This document shows positions 25,207 through 32,945 of a stretch of DNA of 64,000 nucleotides, one piece after another. The notes under the pieces were generated by a model. That model saw nothing but the letters and a program-made list of their open reading frames with translations, had not been told where the DNA came from and did no database searches. Source of the DNA: Actinomycetes bacterium (lineage in GTDB: Bacteria; Actinomycetota; Acidimicrobiia; Acidimicrobiales; Microtrichaceae); the NCBI GenBank assembly GCA_024222295.1, contig JAAEPF010000002.1, positions 310,001-374,000 of the forward strand. Direction: 5' to 3'. Made by a program: the position numbers and the translations under genes. The number at the start of each line of letters is the position of its first letter. The first letter of the stretch is position 1.

Positions 25207-26832
25207 TCAGTCGGCGTCGATGCCGAGGGAGTCGAGGGCATAGGCCTTCATGCGCTTGTAGTCGACCTTGGCGTTGGGGGCGCGTCCGATCGTGTCGATC
25301 GTGAGAACCGTCTTGGGCGCCTTGTAGTGGGCGAGGTGGTCCTTGACGTGGCTGATCAGGGCGCCGGGATCGATGTCGCCGTCAGCCGGCTCCACCACGG
25401 CTGTGATCGCCTCGCCGAACTTCTCGTCGGGCACGCCCACCACCACGGCGTCGGCAACCGACTCGTGGACCTTCAGGGCCTCCTCGACCTCCTCGGGGAA
25501 CACCTTCTCGCCGCCGGTGTTGATGCACACCGAGCCGCGCCCGAGCAACGTGATGGAGCCGTCGGCCTCGACGGTGGCGTAGTCGCCGGGCATCGAGTAG
25601 CGCACACCGTCGTGTTCGATGAAGGTGGCGGCGGACTTATCGGGGTCCTTGTAGTAGCCGATCGGGACATGGCCGGGTACCGCCACCCTCCCCTTGACGC
25701 CGGAACCCGCTTCGACCGGGTTGCCGTCTTCGTCGAACACCGCAGCGTTGGAACCGAGGGCGAAGTGTGCGGTCTTCTCCTCGGCGCCGGCCGCGGAGAT
25801 GGATTGGCCCATGCCGAGCGCCTCCGATGACGAGAACGAGTCGATCAGCAGCATTGTCGGGTGGTGTTCCAGCAGGCCCTTCTTCGCCCCTTCGCTCCAC
25901 ATCACTCCCGACGAGGTGATCAGTACGAGGCTGGACAGGTCCCAACGGCCGGGGCTGGCGTCGAGTGCCCGGATGATCGGCTTGGCGAAGGCATCACCGA
26001 CGATCGTGAGGCCCCCCACGCCCTCGCGTTCGACCGTGTCCAGCAATTCGACCGCATCGAGATGGCGGTCCTGCAGGCACACCACCGAGCCTGCCTGGGT
26101 CAGGTAGATGTTGGCGGTGAACCAGCCGGTGCCGTGCATCAGCGGGCATGCGGGCAGGCCGGGAACCCCTGGCCCGGTGAGTGTGTCGATCGCCGCTGTC
26201 ACGCCACCGACCGAGTCGGGGTCCTCCGCGAGCAGGGCGTTGCCGGTGGCGCAAGTGGCGCGGATCAGGTCGTCCTGGCGCCACATCACGCCCTTCGGCA
26301 TGCCGGTCGTGCCGCCCGTGTAGATCATGAGGATGTCGTCACCCGAACGCCCCCACGGTGCTTCGGCGCGCTCGGCCGTGGGCGTGGTCGCCCCCTCGTA
26401 GGGGGTGGCCCAGTCGGGGCAGTCGCCGTACCCGTCATCGACCCACAACCAGTCGCGCACGCCGGGCACCCGGGAACGGACCGCCTCGACGCGTTCGGTG
26501 AATGCCGAGTGGAACACGACCGCCACTGCGTCCGCGTTGTCCCATAGGTAGGCCAACTCGTCGTCCAGGTAGCGGTAGTTGGTGTTGACCGGCACGAGGC
26601 CGGCCTTGTAACAGGCGAACGATGCTTCGACGTATTCGGGGCAGTTGTAGAGGTAGAGCGCGACCTTGTCCTGATGCTGGACTCCGCGGTCGAGCAGCCA
26701 CGACGCGAGGCCGTTGGCCCGTGCATCCATCTCTGACCAGGTGATGTGGCGCTCACCCTGCACCAGCGCATCGGAATCGCCGAAGCGCGAGGCGATCTCC
26801 TCCCACAACTCAGCGAAGTTCCATCCCGGCAT
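25207..26832 (-). CDS. Acyl-CoA synthetase (ANL superfamily, FadD-like)
   Basis: A 541-residue AMP-forming acyl-CoA synthetase. The phosphate loop is YTGGTTGMPKGVMW, the A5-type region reads SSSEALGM, and the C-terminal hinge and catalytic Lys lie in GRAPNAKVDYK. Also visible are PVNTNYRY near the N-terminus and GRGSVCINTGGEKVFPEEVE, a conserved signature. The enzyme activates a carboxylic acid as acyl-AMP and then acyl-CoA. Chain length or sterol preference cannot be read. It is followed on the same strand, after 105 bases, by the hydroxyacyl-CoA-dehydrogenase-like SDR. A GGGGGACC ribosome-binding site precedes the ATG. Confidence 0.9.
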   Translation of the reverse strand: MPGWNFAELWEEIASRFGDSDALVQGERHITWSEMDARANGLASWLLDRGVQHQDKVALYLYNCPEYVEASFACYKAGLVPVNTNYRYLDDELAYLWDNADAVAVVFHSAFTERVEAVRSRVPGVRDWLWVDDGYGDCPDWATPYEGATTPTAERAEAPWGRSGDDILMIYTGGTTGMPKGVMWRQDDLIRATCATGNALLAEDPDSVGGVTAAIDTLTGPGVPGLPACPLMHGTGWFTANIYLTQAGSVVCLQDRHLDAVELLDTVEREGVGGLTIVGDAFAKPIIRALDASPGRWDLSSLVLITSSGVMWSEGAKKGLLEHHPTMLLIDSFSSSEALGMGQSISAAGAEEKTAHFALGSNAAVFDEDGNPVEAGSGVKGRVAVPGHVPIGYYKDPDKSAATFIEHDGVRYSMPGDYATVEADGSITLLGRGSVCINTGGEKVFPEEVEEALKVHESVADAVVVGVPDEKFGEAITAVVEPADGDIDPGALISHVKDHLAHYKAPKTVLTIDTIGRAPNAKVDYKRMKAYALDSLGIDAD

Positions 26833-26949
26833 CGGTCCCCCTGGGTCCTACGGTCCGGCGAGCATAGGCAAACCCCGCCGTGGAGGTGGCCGTGATCGGT
26901 GTCGGGTACGTCACAGCACTGCACGGGTCGCGGCAATCCCGGCGCGCAG

Positions 26950-26955
26950 TAGGTT
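26950..26955 (+). promoter_or_regulatory. Candidate -10 (TAGGTT) for the acyl-CoA dehydrogenase
   Basis: TAGGTT is 6 bases before the ATG at 26,962. Confidence 0.5.
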
Positions 26956-26961
26956 GCGCCG

Positions 26962-28137
26962 ATGGATTTCGAACTACCACCCGATGGCGACCCGAGGCGA
27001 GTGGCGGTGCGCGAGTGGCTGGCCGAGCATCCTGACCCCTCCGACGCACAGGTGGCTGCGGCCGGCTACGTGGCACCCCACTGGCCCGAGCCCTATGGCC
27101 TCGACGCAGACCCGATAACACAGATCATCATCGACGAGGAGCTCAAGGCGGCGGGCGTGAAGCGTCCGTCGAACATCATCGGCATCGGCTGGGCGGGCCC
27201 CACGCTGCTCGAGGCGGGCACACCACAGCAACAGGAGCAGTACATCCCGCGGATCCTGAGCGCGCAGGACGTCTGGTGCCAGTTGTTCTCGGAGCCGGGC
27301 GCCGGCAGTGACCTGGCGGGACTGTCCACCAGCGCGGTGCGCGACGGCGACGAGTGGGTCGTCAACGGCCAGAAGATCTGGACGTCACTCGGCCACTTCG
27401 CCCGCTACGGCATCCTGATCGCCCGCACCGACCGCGACGTGGCGAAACACAGGGGCATCACCTACTTCGTGTGCCCGATGGACGCCGAGGGCATCGAGAT
27501 CCGCCCGATCGTGGAGATGACGGGCGGACACACGTTCAATGAGGTGTTCTTCACCGATGTTCGGATCCCTCATGAGAATGTGGTCGGCGAGGTCAACGAC
27601 GGCTGGCGGCTCGCGAAGGTGACCTTGGCCAACGAACGGGTGTCGCTCAGCGGTGGGGGAGCTCTCTGGGGCAACGGCCCAGCTGCATCGGACCTGCTCG
27701 AGCTGGTGCGCCAACAAGGCGGAGTCCTCGATCCGGTTATGCGCCAACGGCTCGCCGGGTTGCACATCGAGTCGGAGATCCTGCGTCTGATCCGGCTGCG
27801 CACGGTCACATCCGCCATAAAGGGAGAGCAGCCCGGGCCGGAGGCCTCGATCCGCAAGATCCTGGCCGACGAGCACGGCATGCGGATAATGGAGACCGCC
27901 AAGGACCTGGCCGGCGCATCCGGGCTTCTGACGGACGGCCGGCCACTGGGAGCAGATCCGGGGATCTGGCACTTCGGCTGGCTGTTCAGCCAGGCACTGA
28001 CGGTCGGCGGGGGCACCGGTGATGTGCAGCGCAACATCGTGTCGGAGCGTGTGCTCGGGTTGCCGCACGATGTCGACGTGGAGGCCAACAAGACCTGGGC
28101 GGAGAGCCGGCGGGCGGCATCCGCAACAGCCTCCTGA
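26962..28137 (+). CDS. Acyl-CoA dehydrogenase
   Basis: A 391-residue flavin-dependent acyl-CoA dehydrogenase. The FAD/substrate motif is CQLFSEPGAGSDLAGL, followed by VVNGQKIWTSLGHFARYGIL, and the C-terminal flavin-binding block is GGGTGDVQRNIVSERVLGLP. The usual catalytic Glu position of straight-chain enzymes is not obvious, because the C-terminal region has GGTGD where 'YEGT' is found in others. This is common in FadE-type subunits that work as heteromers on sterol intermediates, so the partner and substrate are open. It is divergent from the acyl-CoA synthetase-SDR unit, which suggests a shared lipid-degradation role. Confidence 0.87.
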   Translation: MDFELPPDGDPRRVAVREWLAEHPDPSDAQVAAAGYVAPHWPEPYGLDADPITQIIIDEELKAAGVKRPSNIIGIGWAGPTLLEAGTPQQQEQYIPRILSAQDVWCQLFSEPGAGSDLAGLSTSAVRDGDEWVVNGQKIWTSLGHFARYGILIARTDRDVAKHRGITYFVCPMDAEGIEIRPIVEMTGGHTFNEVFFTDVRIPHENVVGEVNDGWRLAKVTLANERVSLSGGGALWGNGPAASDLLELVRQQGGVLDPVMRQRLAGLHIESEILRLIRLRTVTSAIKGEQPGPEASIRKILADEHGMRIMETAKDLAGASGLLTDGRPLGADPGIWHFGWLFSQALTVGGGTGDVQRNIVSERVLGLPHDVDVEANKTWAESRRAASATAS

Positions 28138-28232
28138 ACGGCCGACACCGTGCCCCTGGGGCCTTGGGCACACCCTCAGGACACCGCGGGTGCGGCCGTG
28201 GCTCCGAGTTCCTACCGTCGGACCCCCTCGGG

Positions 28233-28238
28233 TAGGTT
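28233..28238 (+). promoter_or_regulatory. Candidate -10 (TAGGTT) for the 71-residue protein
   Basis: TAGGTT ends 8 bases before the ATG at 28,247. Confidence 0.45.
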
Positions 28239-28246
28239 TGTGCGCA

Positions 28247-28462
28247 ATGGCTTCTGCATCCGACGCATCGTTCACGGCCCACGAGAAGGTCGTGGTCACC
28301 GAGGATCTGCCGGGCGTGCCCGCAGGCACCAGCGGCAAGGTCATGCTCCGCACCGGGCTCAGCTGGATCCGTTACCGGGTGCACTTCGACAACGGAGTCG
28401 AAGTGCCCTGGCTCGAGGCCGCCCAGCTCTGCCGGCTCAAGGAGTATGAACCGAGCGCCTGA
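28247..28462 (+). CDS. Small hypothetical protein, probable SH3/KOW-like barrel
   Basis: A 71-residue soluble protein. The pattern EKVVVTEDLPGVPAGTSG, then KVMLRTG, then WIRYRVHFDNGVEVPWL is that of a small beta-barrel, with a KOW/SH3-like rhythm of strand, Pro/Gly turn, strand and 'VxFDNG' turn. No Cys cluster beyond a single Cys, no signal peptide. I do not assign a function. Candidate -10 TAGGTT upstream and its own start support a separate gene; a longer in-frame reading would overlap the acyl-CoA dehydrogenase end. The LLM gene follows on the same strand after 94 bases. Confidence 0.6.
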   Translation: MASASDASFTAHEKVVVTEDLPGVPAGTSGKVMLRTGLSWIRYRVHFDNGVEVPWLEAAQLCRLKEYEPSA

Positions 28463-28556
28463 GGGCGCAGAAGCACTGCCATCGCACCAGATCCGCGAAC
28501 CCGGCTGATGGGGTCGCGCCGCCGGCTCGGCCGGCCACAGACCCAGGGGGCACCAC

Positions 28557-29606
28557 GTGAAGCTCAGCATGCAGGTCGGCTATGCCGGAGGGTTCGCCGA
28601 GTCAGTCGAGAAGGTCAAGGCCCTCGAAGCCGCGGGCATGGACATCGTCTATGTGGCCGAGGCCTACGGCTACGACGCTCCCACCTTGATGGGCTATCTG
28701 GCGGCGGAAACCGAGACGATCCAGATCGCGTCCGGCATCCTGCCCGTCTACACCCGCACCCCCACCCTCATGGCGATGACTGCCGCAGGCCTGGATGACA
28801 TCTCCGGTGGCCGGGCGATCCTCGGGCTCGGGGCATCGGGTCCGCAGGTCATCGAGGGCTTCCACGGCATTCCGTACAAGGCCCCCATCGGCCACACTCG
28901 CGAGGTCATCGACATCTGCCGTCGGGTGTGGGCCCGAGAAGAGCCCCTCGACTTCGACGGCAAGTACTACACGATGCCGTTGCCTTCGGATCAGGGAACG
29001 GGCCTCGGCAAGCCGCTGAAGATCATCACCCACCCGGTCAGGCCTCGGATCCCGATCCATGTGGCATCGCTCGGGCCGAAGAACGTGCAGATGACCGCGG
29101 AACTGGCCGATGGCTGGCTGCCGATCCTGTACCACCCCGGCAAGGCGCATGACGTCTGGGGCGACGACCTCGAGATCGGACTCGCCAAGCGGTCCGGCGA
29201 CCTCGGCGAGATGGACGTGATCGCCGGTGGCCTGCTCGCGGTCGGCGCCGAAGAGGAGGTCGCCCCGATCCGGCAGTTCTCCGCCGGCATGATCGCCCTC
29301 TACGTGGGCGGCATGGGCGCCCGCGAGAAGAACTTCTACAACCAGTTGTTCCAGCGCTACGGCTACGGTGCCGAGGCCAAGGAGATCCAGGACCTCTACC
29401 TGGACGGCAAGAAGAAGGAGGCGGCACAGGCTGTGCCGCAGTCATTCCTCGAGGAGACGTCGCTGTGTGGCGACGAGGCCTATCTGGCAGACCGCATCGC
29501 CCAGTACCGCGAAGCGGGCGTGACGGTGCTCAACGTCGAGGTGATCTCCCGTGACCTGCCATCGGCACAGAAGATGGTGTCCACGGTCAAGGAACTGATG
29601 GGCTGA
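28557..29606 (+). CDS. LLM-class F420-dependent oxidoreductase (Rv3520c-like)
   Basis: A 349-residue luciferase-like TIM barrel. It has MQVGYAGGF at the N-terminus, LAAETETIQIASGILPVYTRTP, GLGASGPQVIEGFHG, then TREVIDICRRVW. These match the LLM group typified by mycobacterial Rv3520c, as I recall it, which is predicted to use F420. The C-terminal part ends with an alternating helix set (ADRIAQYREAGVTVLNVEV). The GTG start at 28,557 has AGGGGG 6 bases upstream. The reaction is unknown. It is followed by a long perfect hairpin, the end of this transcription unit. Confidence 0.86.
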   Translation: MKLSMQVGYAGGFAESVEKVKALEAAGMDIVYVAEAYGYDAPTLMGYLAAETETIQIASGILPVYTRTPTLMAMTAAGLDDISGGRAILGLGASGPQVIEGFHGIPYKAPIGHTREVIDICRRVWAREEPLDFDGKYYTMPLPSDQGTGLGKPLKIITHPVRPRIPIHVASLGPKNVQMTAELADGWLPILYHPGKAHDVWGDDLEIGLAKRSGDLGEMDVIAGGLLAVGAEEEVAPIRQFSAGMIALYVGGMGAREKNFYNQLFQRYGYGAEAKEIQDLYLDGKKKEAAQAVPQSFLEETSLCGDEAYLADRIAQYREAGVTVLNVEVISRDLPSAQKMVSTVKELMG

Positions 29607-29677
29607 GCGGCTGGCCGGCCGACGCGCTGGCCGCACAGCCAACCTCACAGCGACGCACTGCGCCAGGACGTCCGCAC

Positions 29678-29713
29678 GCGAACGGGCCCCCGCCTCGACG
29701 GGGGCCCGTTCGC
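29678..29713. terminator. Perfect 15-bp hairpin between convergent genes
   Basis: Bases 29,678-29,692 (GCGAACGGGCCCCCG) pair perfectly with 29,699-29,713 across the loop CCTCGA. It stands between the LLM stop (29,606, plus) and the Thr-rich gene stop (29,734, minus) and is the longest perfect stem of the window together with that at 48,869-48,907. There is no U-tract. Confidence 0.75.
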
Positions 29714-29733
29714 TGATGCGTTTCCTGTTGCCG

Positions 29734-30462
29734 CTACGGGGCCGTGGTGGTCGTTGTCGGAGTCGTGGTCGTGGTGGTGGTGGTCGGTGCCGTCGTGGTG
29801 GTTGTGGGCGCCGTGGTGGTCGTTGTCGGAGCCGTCGTCGTGGTGGTGGGGGGTGCGGTGGTGGTTGTGGAACCACCTTCGACGATGGGCTCGAGAATCG
29901 GCATCGCACGGCTGACCGAGCAGTCCGAGTTGAGGTCGTCGTGGCTCAGCGAGACCATGCCGCCGCCGCTCGGGGCAACTGCGATGCCGCCGTAGGTGGC
30001 GCTGGAAGGTCCGACGGTCCCGAACGGCGCCGGGGATCCCTCGACCACACCGAGGGTGACGAAGTCATCCTGGATCGGATTGGTGTTCATCGAGTCGGTG
30101 ATGCTGATCACGCCGAAGTGCAGCGGGATGACCATCGGGCTCACAGAAGCGTGCTTGATGGAGATGTTGTTGGTGCCGGTGCCCTCGAAGTAGAGCTCGG
30201 ACCCGAGACCGTTGGCGTTCTTGCAGAAGGCGAACGAGCCGTCGATGATCGCCCCGGTGGTGAGGGGCTGACCCTTGCGGTCCAGCCCGGCCAGGGTGAA
30301 GTTGGAGTCTTCGGGAATCGTGGTGGTCGGCGCAGTGGTGGTGGTCGGGCTTCCCGCCCCTGAGGGCGCGGACAGAGCCACGAGTGCAATCGGAACCACG
30401 GCGAGCGCCGTGAGCGCCCTGCGTACGAGTCGGTTTCGATGGGTTGAACGGTTTCCCGCCAT
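29734..30462 (-). CDS. Secreted protein with Thr/Pro-rich flanking linkers
   Basis: A 242-residue exported protein. After a basic start (MAGNRSTHRNRLVRR) there is a hydrophobic signal segment (ALTALAVVPIALVAL) ending at SAPSGAGS, then a short Thr linker (TTTTAPTTTIP). The middle (about residues 45-195) is a beta-rich domain with two Cys that could form a disulfide. The last 45 residues consist of repeats of TTTTTAP. The protein ends in the repeat, with no LPxTG, no membrane anchor and no lipobox. Thr/Ala/Pro repeats are likely O-mannosylated in actinobacteria. The middle domain is not one I recognise. Start chosen at the ATG after GGGGGC. Confidence 0.75.
   Translation of the reverse strand: MAGNRSTHRNRLVRRALTALAVVPIALVALSAPSGAGSPTTTTAPTTTIPEDSNFTLAGLDRKGQPLTTGAIIDGSFAFCKNANGLGSELYFEGTGTNNISIKHASVSPMVIPLHFGVISITDSMNTNPIQDDFVTLGVVEGSPAPFGTVGPSSATYGGIAVAPSGGGMVSLSHDDLNSDCSVSRAMPILEPIVEGGSTTTTAPPTTTTTAPTTTTTAPTTTTTAPTTTTTTTTPTTTTTAP
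29737..29871 (-). repeat. DNA repeat encoding TTTTTAP units
   Basis: The 3' end of the secreted-protein gene is built of imperfect 21-base units rich in GGT/GTC/GTG on the plus strand, each coding for TTTTTAP, with one expanded Thr run (TTTTTTTTP). Copy number is likely to vary between strains. Confidence 0.75.
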
Positions 30463-30479
30463 CACGCCCCCAGGTTGGT

Positions 30480-30516
30480 GGCCAATTGGCCCTCTCACAG
30501 CTCTTGCTACGGTAGC
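30480..30516. promoter_or_regulatory. Two palindromes upstream of the secreted-protein gene
   Basis: GGCCAATTGGCC (30,480-30,491) is a perfect 12-bp palindrome 17 bases before the ATG at 30,462. GCTAC-G-GTAGC (30,506-30,516) is an 11-base interrupted palindrome. On the minus strand the second contains TACCGT, a possible -10. They could be operator sites or promoter parts; nothing identifies the binder. Confidence 0.35.
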
Positions 30517-30643
30517 AGAACGGGTCGTGAACACACCAGAGCCCGGGCCCCCACGGGAGTTATTGCCCAAGGGGCCACAGGGTTCTGCCCGAGCGGGGCC
30601 CGGGCTGGACCAGCGGCGCATCACGCCTTGGGCGCACCCGGGG

Positions 30644-30658
30644 CTGAACCCGGTTCAG
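30644..30658 (-). terminator. Short hairpin after the nitronate monooxygenase gene
   Basis: CTGAAC (30,644-30,649) pairs with GTTCAG (30,653-30,658) over a 3-base loop, 9 bases past the stop codon at 30,667. Weak terminator candidate; no U-tract. Confidence 0.35.
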
Positions 30659-30666
30659 GGTGGCGC

Positions 30667-31623
30667 TCAGCGAATGGCGGCCAAGGCCTCCTCGGCCTCG
30701 GCCACCACCGACTCCACAACGTCTCCTGCGGGAGTGAGCGAGTCGATCGCACCGACGGCCTGGCCTGCCGGCATGAACTCCCTCTCCGGGTCCACCCCCA
30801 CCGTGTCGGCATCGCCGCCAAGGTGGTTGACGCCCTCGTTCATCGCCTTGATGAACTGGGCGGGGAACGGCTCCGGCTTTGCGCCGGACCGCTCGAAGTC
30901 GTCTGCGTAACCGGTGGTGAGCACGCGGCAGGTCTTGCCCGTGTACGCCCTGGTCACGATCGTGGCGGTCTCGTCGGCCTCGACGATGCGCTCCTTGAAG
31001 CCGTTGACGGTCCGTGCTTCCGGCGTGGCGATGAACCGGGTGCCCATCCAGACGCCGGCAGCTCCGAGCATCAGCGATGCGGCGAGCCCCCGGCCGTCGA
31101 AGATCCCTCCGGCGGCGACGACGGGCACCTCTGTGCCAACCGCATCCACCACCAGGGGAACGAGCGGCATCGTGGCGATCCGCCCCGTATGGCCGCCGGC
31201 CTCGGTGCCCTGGGCCACCACGATGTCGCAACCTGCCTCCACCGCGTCGACGGCGTGGTGCACCTTGCCGCACATGTTCACCACCAGCACGTTCTGCTCG
31301 TGGCACTGGTCGACGACCTCCCTTGGCACGCCGAGCCCGGCCACGAACACCGAGGCGCCGCCATCGACGATGGCCTGCACGTTGGCCGGCATGTCCTGTG
31401 GCGCCGCAGTCAGCAGGTCCACGCCGAAGGGCTTGTCCGTCAGTTCGCGTACGGCCTCGATCTCGCGGACCATGACGTCGTAGGACATTGTCGATGCCCC
31501 GAGGCAGCCGAACCCCCCTGCTTCGGAAACGGCGGCGGTCACGGCGTGGTACGAAACCCCGCCCATGCCGGCGAGCATCACGGGGTGTTCGACACCCAGC
31601 ATCTCGGTCAGTGCAGTCTGCAT
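30667..31623 (-). CDS. Nitronate monooxygenase / 2-nitropropane-dioxygenase-like flavoprotein
   Basis: A 318-residue TIM-barrel flavoprotein. MLGVEHPVMLAGMGGVSY opens the barrel, GFGCLGAST follows, and the FMN phosphate site is seen in AQGTEAGGHTGR and VVAAGGIFDGRGLAASL, both diagnostic of the nitronate monooxygenase family. The catalytic His of the class (HTG in EAGGHTG) is present. Members oxidise alkyl nitronates, but many actinobacterial homologs have unknown substrates or act as enoyl-type reductases. TATTCT 6 bases before the ATG suggests leaderless transcription. Confidence 0.86.
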   Translation of the reverse strand: MQTALTEMLGVEHPVMLAGMGGVSYHAVTAAVSEAGGFGCLGASTMSYDVMVREIEAVRELTDKPFGVDLLTAAPQDMPANVQAIVDGGASVFVAGLGVPREVVDQCHEQNVLVVNMCGKVHHAVDAVEAGCDIVVAQGTEAGGHTGRIATMPLVPLVVDAVGTEVPVVAAGGIFDGRGLAASLMLGAAGVWMGTRFIATPEARTVNGFKERIVEADETATIVTRAYTGKTCRVLTTGYADDFERSGAKPEPFPAQFIKAMNEGVNHLGGDADTVGVDPEREFMPAGQAVGAIDSLTPAGDVVESVVAEAEEALAAIR

Positions 31624-31629
31624 CCGGGG

Positions 31630-31635
31630 AGAATA
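31630..31635 (-). promoter_or_regulatory. Candidate -10 (TATTCT) for the nitronate monooxygenase
   Basis: TATTCT on the minus strand lies 6 bases before the ATG at 31,623. Confidence 0.5.
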
Positions 31636-31677
31636 CAGCCGGGAGACCCGGCCGGAAGGGGCCGGTCTCGAGGCTGG

Positions 31678-32898
31678 TCAGCTTCGGCCGGCGGTGTCCC
31701 TGTACGCGCCCGGCCCGGTGAAGCTGTGCGATCCCCAGCGGCGCGGGGTCGCCAGGATTGCGCGTGGGTAGTCCTCGAACAGCCAGCGGGCGAAGTTGCG
31801 TCGCGTCCACGCCGTGGCGCCGGCCACCCTTACTGCCGCTCGGGCACCCTTGCGGTGGCGGAGCGCACGCACCAGCAGCGCAGACATCCGGTGATCGGCG
31901 ACAAGCTCGCTGCGGATCGTCGCTGCGTAGTCGGCCGCGGCGCTTCCGCCTTGGCCACAGTCGATCACCGACTCGGCGGCGCGGACGCCGCTCAACAGTG
32001 CCTGGCCGATTCCCTCGCCGGTCATCACGTCGCATGCGCCGACCGCGTCGCCCACGAACATGGTGCGGCGCGTGGCGGGCACGGCAGCGTCGATTCGTGC
32101 CGGAATTGGCCAGGCCCGGTGCGTTCCCTCCATCTCGAAGCCTTCGCCCAGCACCTCGCGCACGTGGGGCCGCTCCAGGAGGTCGGCCCAGAGCCGCTTC
32201 ATCTCCTGCACTTGCACCTTGCCGCCGCGCTGGATGCCGAATCCCACGTTGGCCCGCTCGCCAGGCAGCGGGAAGGACCAGAAGTAGCCCGGCAGCAGGT
32301 CGGCCTCGAACGACACGAACAGCTCCTCTGCTCCCCGGCCGCCGACCCCGGACGCGTACTGGCGGAACGCATGCCACTCACCCAGGTAGCCCGGCTGGGC
32401 GACGCCGAGGTGCTTGCGCATCGGCGACCACATGCCGTCGGCCGCGATCACCCATGACGCGGCCACTGGTGTGTCCTTGCCGATGGTGAGCTCAACGCCG
32501 TCGGACCGCTCGACGGCGCCGGTCACGGCGTGTCCCTCGATCACCTCGGCTCCGGCCTTGCGGGCCACATCGACCAGTTCGGCGTCCAGCTGTGCGCGCG
32601 GCACCACAGCCGCGAAGTGGCCCTGGTCACGCGGCAACGCGAACAACTCCGAGTGCCCGCTGGGGGACCGCACCTGGCAGTCCGAGGCCCACATCCAGTC
32701 GGACATCGTGGTGGGGTCGACACCCAGGTCCTCGAGCAGTCCAAGGGCCAGCGACGTGAGCCCGTCGCCGCAGATCTTGTCGCGTGGGAACTCGGCCTTG
32801 TCGATGAGGACGACATCGAGGCCTGAGCGGGCGAGGGTTATGGCTGCTGCGGCCCCTGCCGGGCCGGCGCCGACGATCGCGGCGTCGTGGATGCGCAC
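31678..32898 (-). CDS. Geranylgeranyl-reductase-family FAD-dependent oxidoreductase
   Basis: A 406-residue flavoprotein. The N-terminal Rossmann motif is IVGAGPAGAAAAITLARSG, then a strand ending LIDKAEFPRDKICGDGLT, where PRDKxCGDGL is the signature of the geranylgeranyl-reductase family. VIAADGMWSPMRK and MFVGDAVGACDVMTGEGI are the second and third FAD-binding blocks. Family members saturate isoprenoid chains (menaquinone, chlorophyll or archaeal lipid) or modify polyketides; the substrate here is likely a polyprenyl lipid such as menaquinone, by inference only. A GTG start at 32,898 is set by TAGCCT 6 bases upstream. Confidence 0.88.
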   Translation of the reverse strand: MRIHDAAIVGAGPAGAAAAITLARSGLDVVLIDKAEFPRDKICGDGLTSLALGLLEDLGVDPTTMSDWMWASDCQVRSPSGHSELFALPRDQGHFAAVVPRAQLDAELVDVARKAGAEVIEGHAVTGAVERSDGVELTIGKDTPVAASWVIAADGMWSPMRKHLGVAQPGYLGEWHAFRQYASGVGGRGAEELFVSFEADLLPGYFWSFPLPGERANVGFGIQRGGKVQVQEMKRLWADLLERPHVREVLGEGFEMEGTHRAWPIPARIDAAVPATRRTMFVGDAVGACDVMTGEGIGQALLSGVRAAESVIDCGQGGSAAADYAATIRSELVADHRMSALLVRALRHRKGARAAVRVAGATAWTRRNFARWLFEDYPRAILATPRRWGSHSFTGPGAYRDTAGRS

Positions 32899-32904
32899 GA
32901 CGCG

Positions 32905-32910
32905 AGGCTA
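32905..32910 (-). promoter_or_regulatory. Candidate -10 (TAGCCT) for the geranylgeranyl-reductase-like gene
   Basis: TAGCCT on the minus strand lies 6 bases before the GTG at 32,898. The same hexamer and spacing occur before WS/DGAT paralog 1. Confidence 0.5.
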
Positions 32911-32945
32911 GGACGCCCCATGCGGGCGGTCACACTCGCGCTGGC

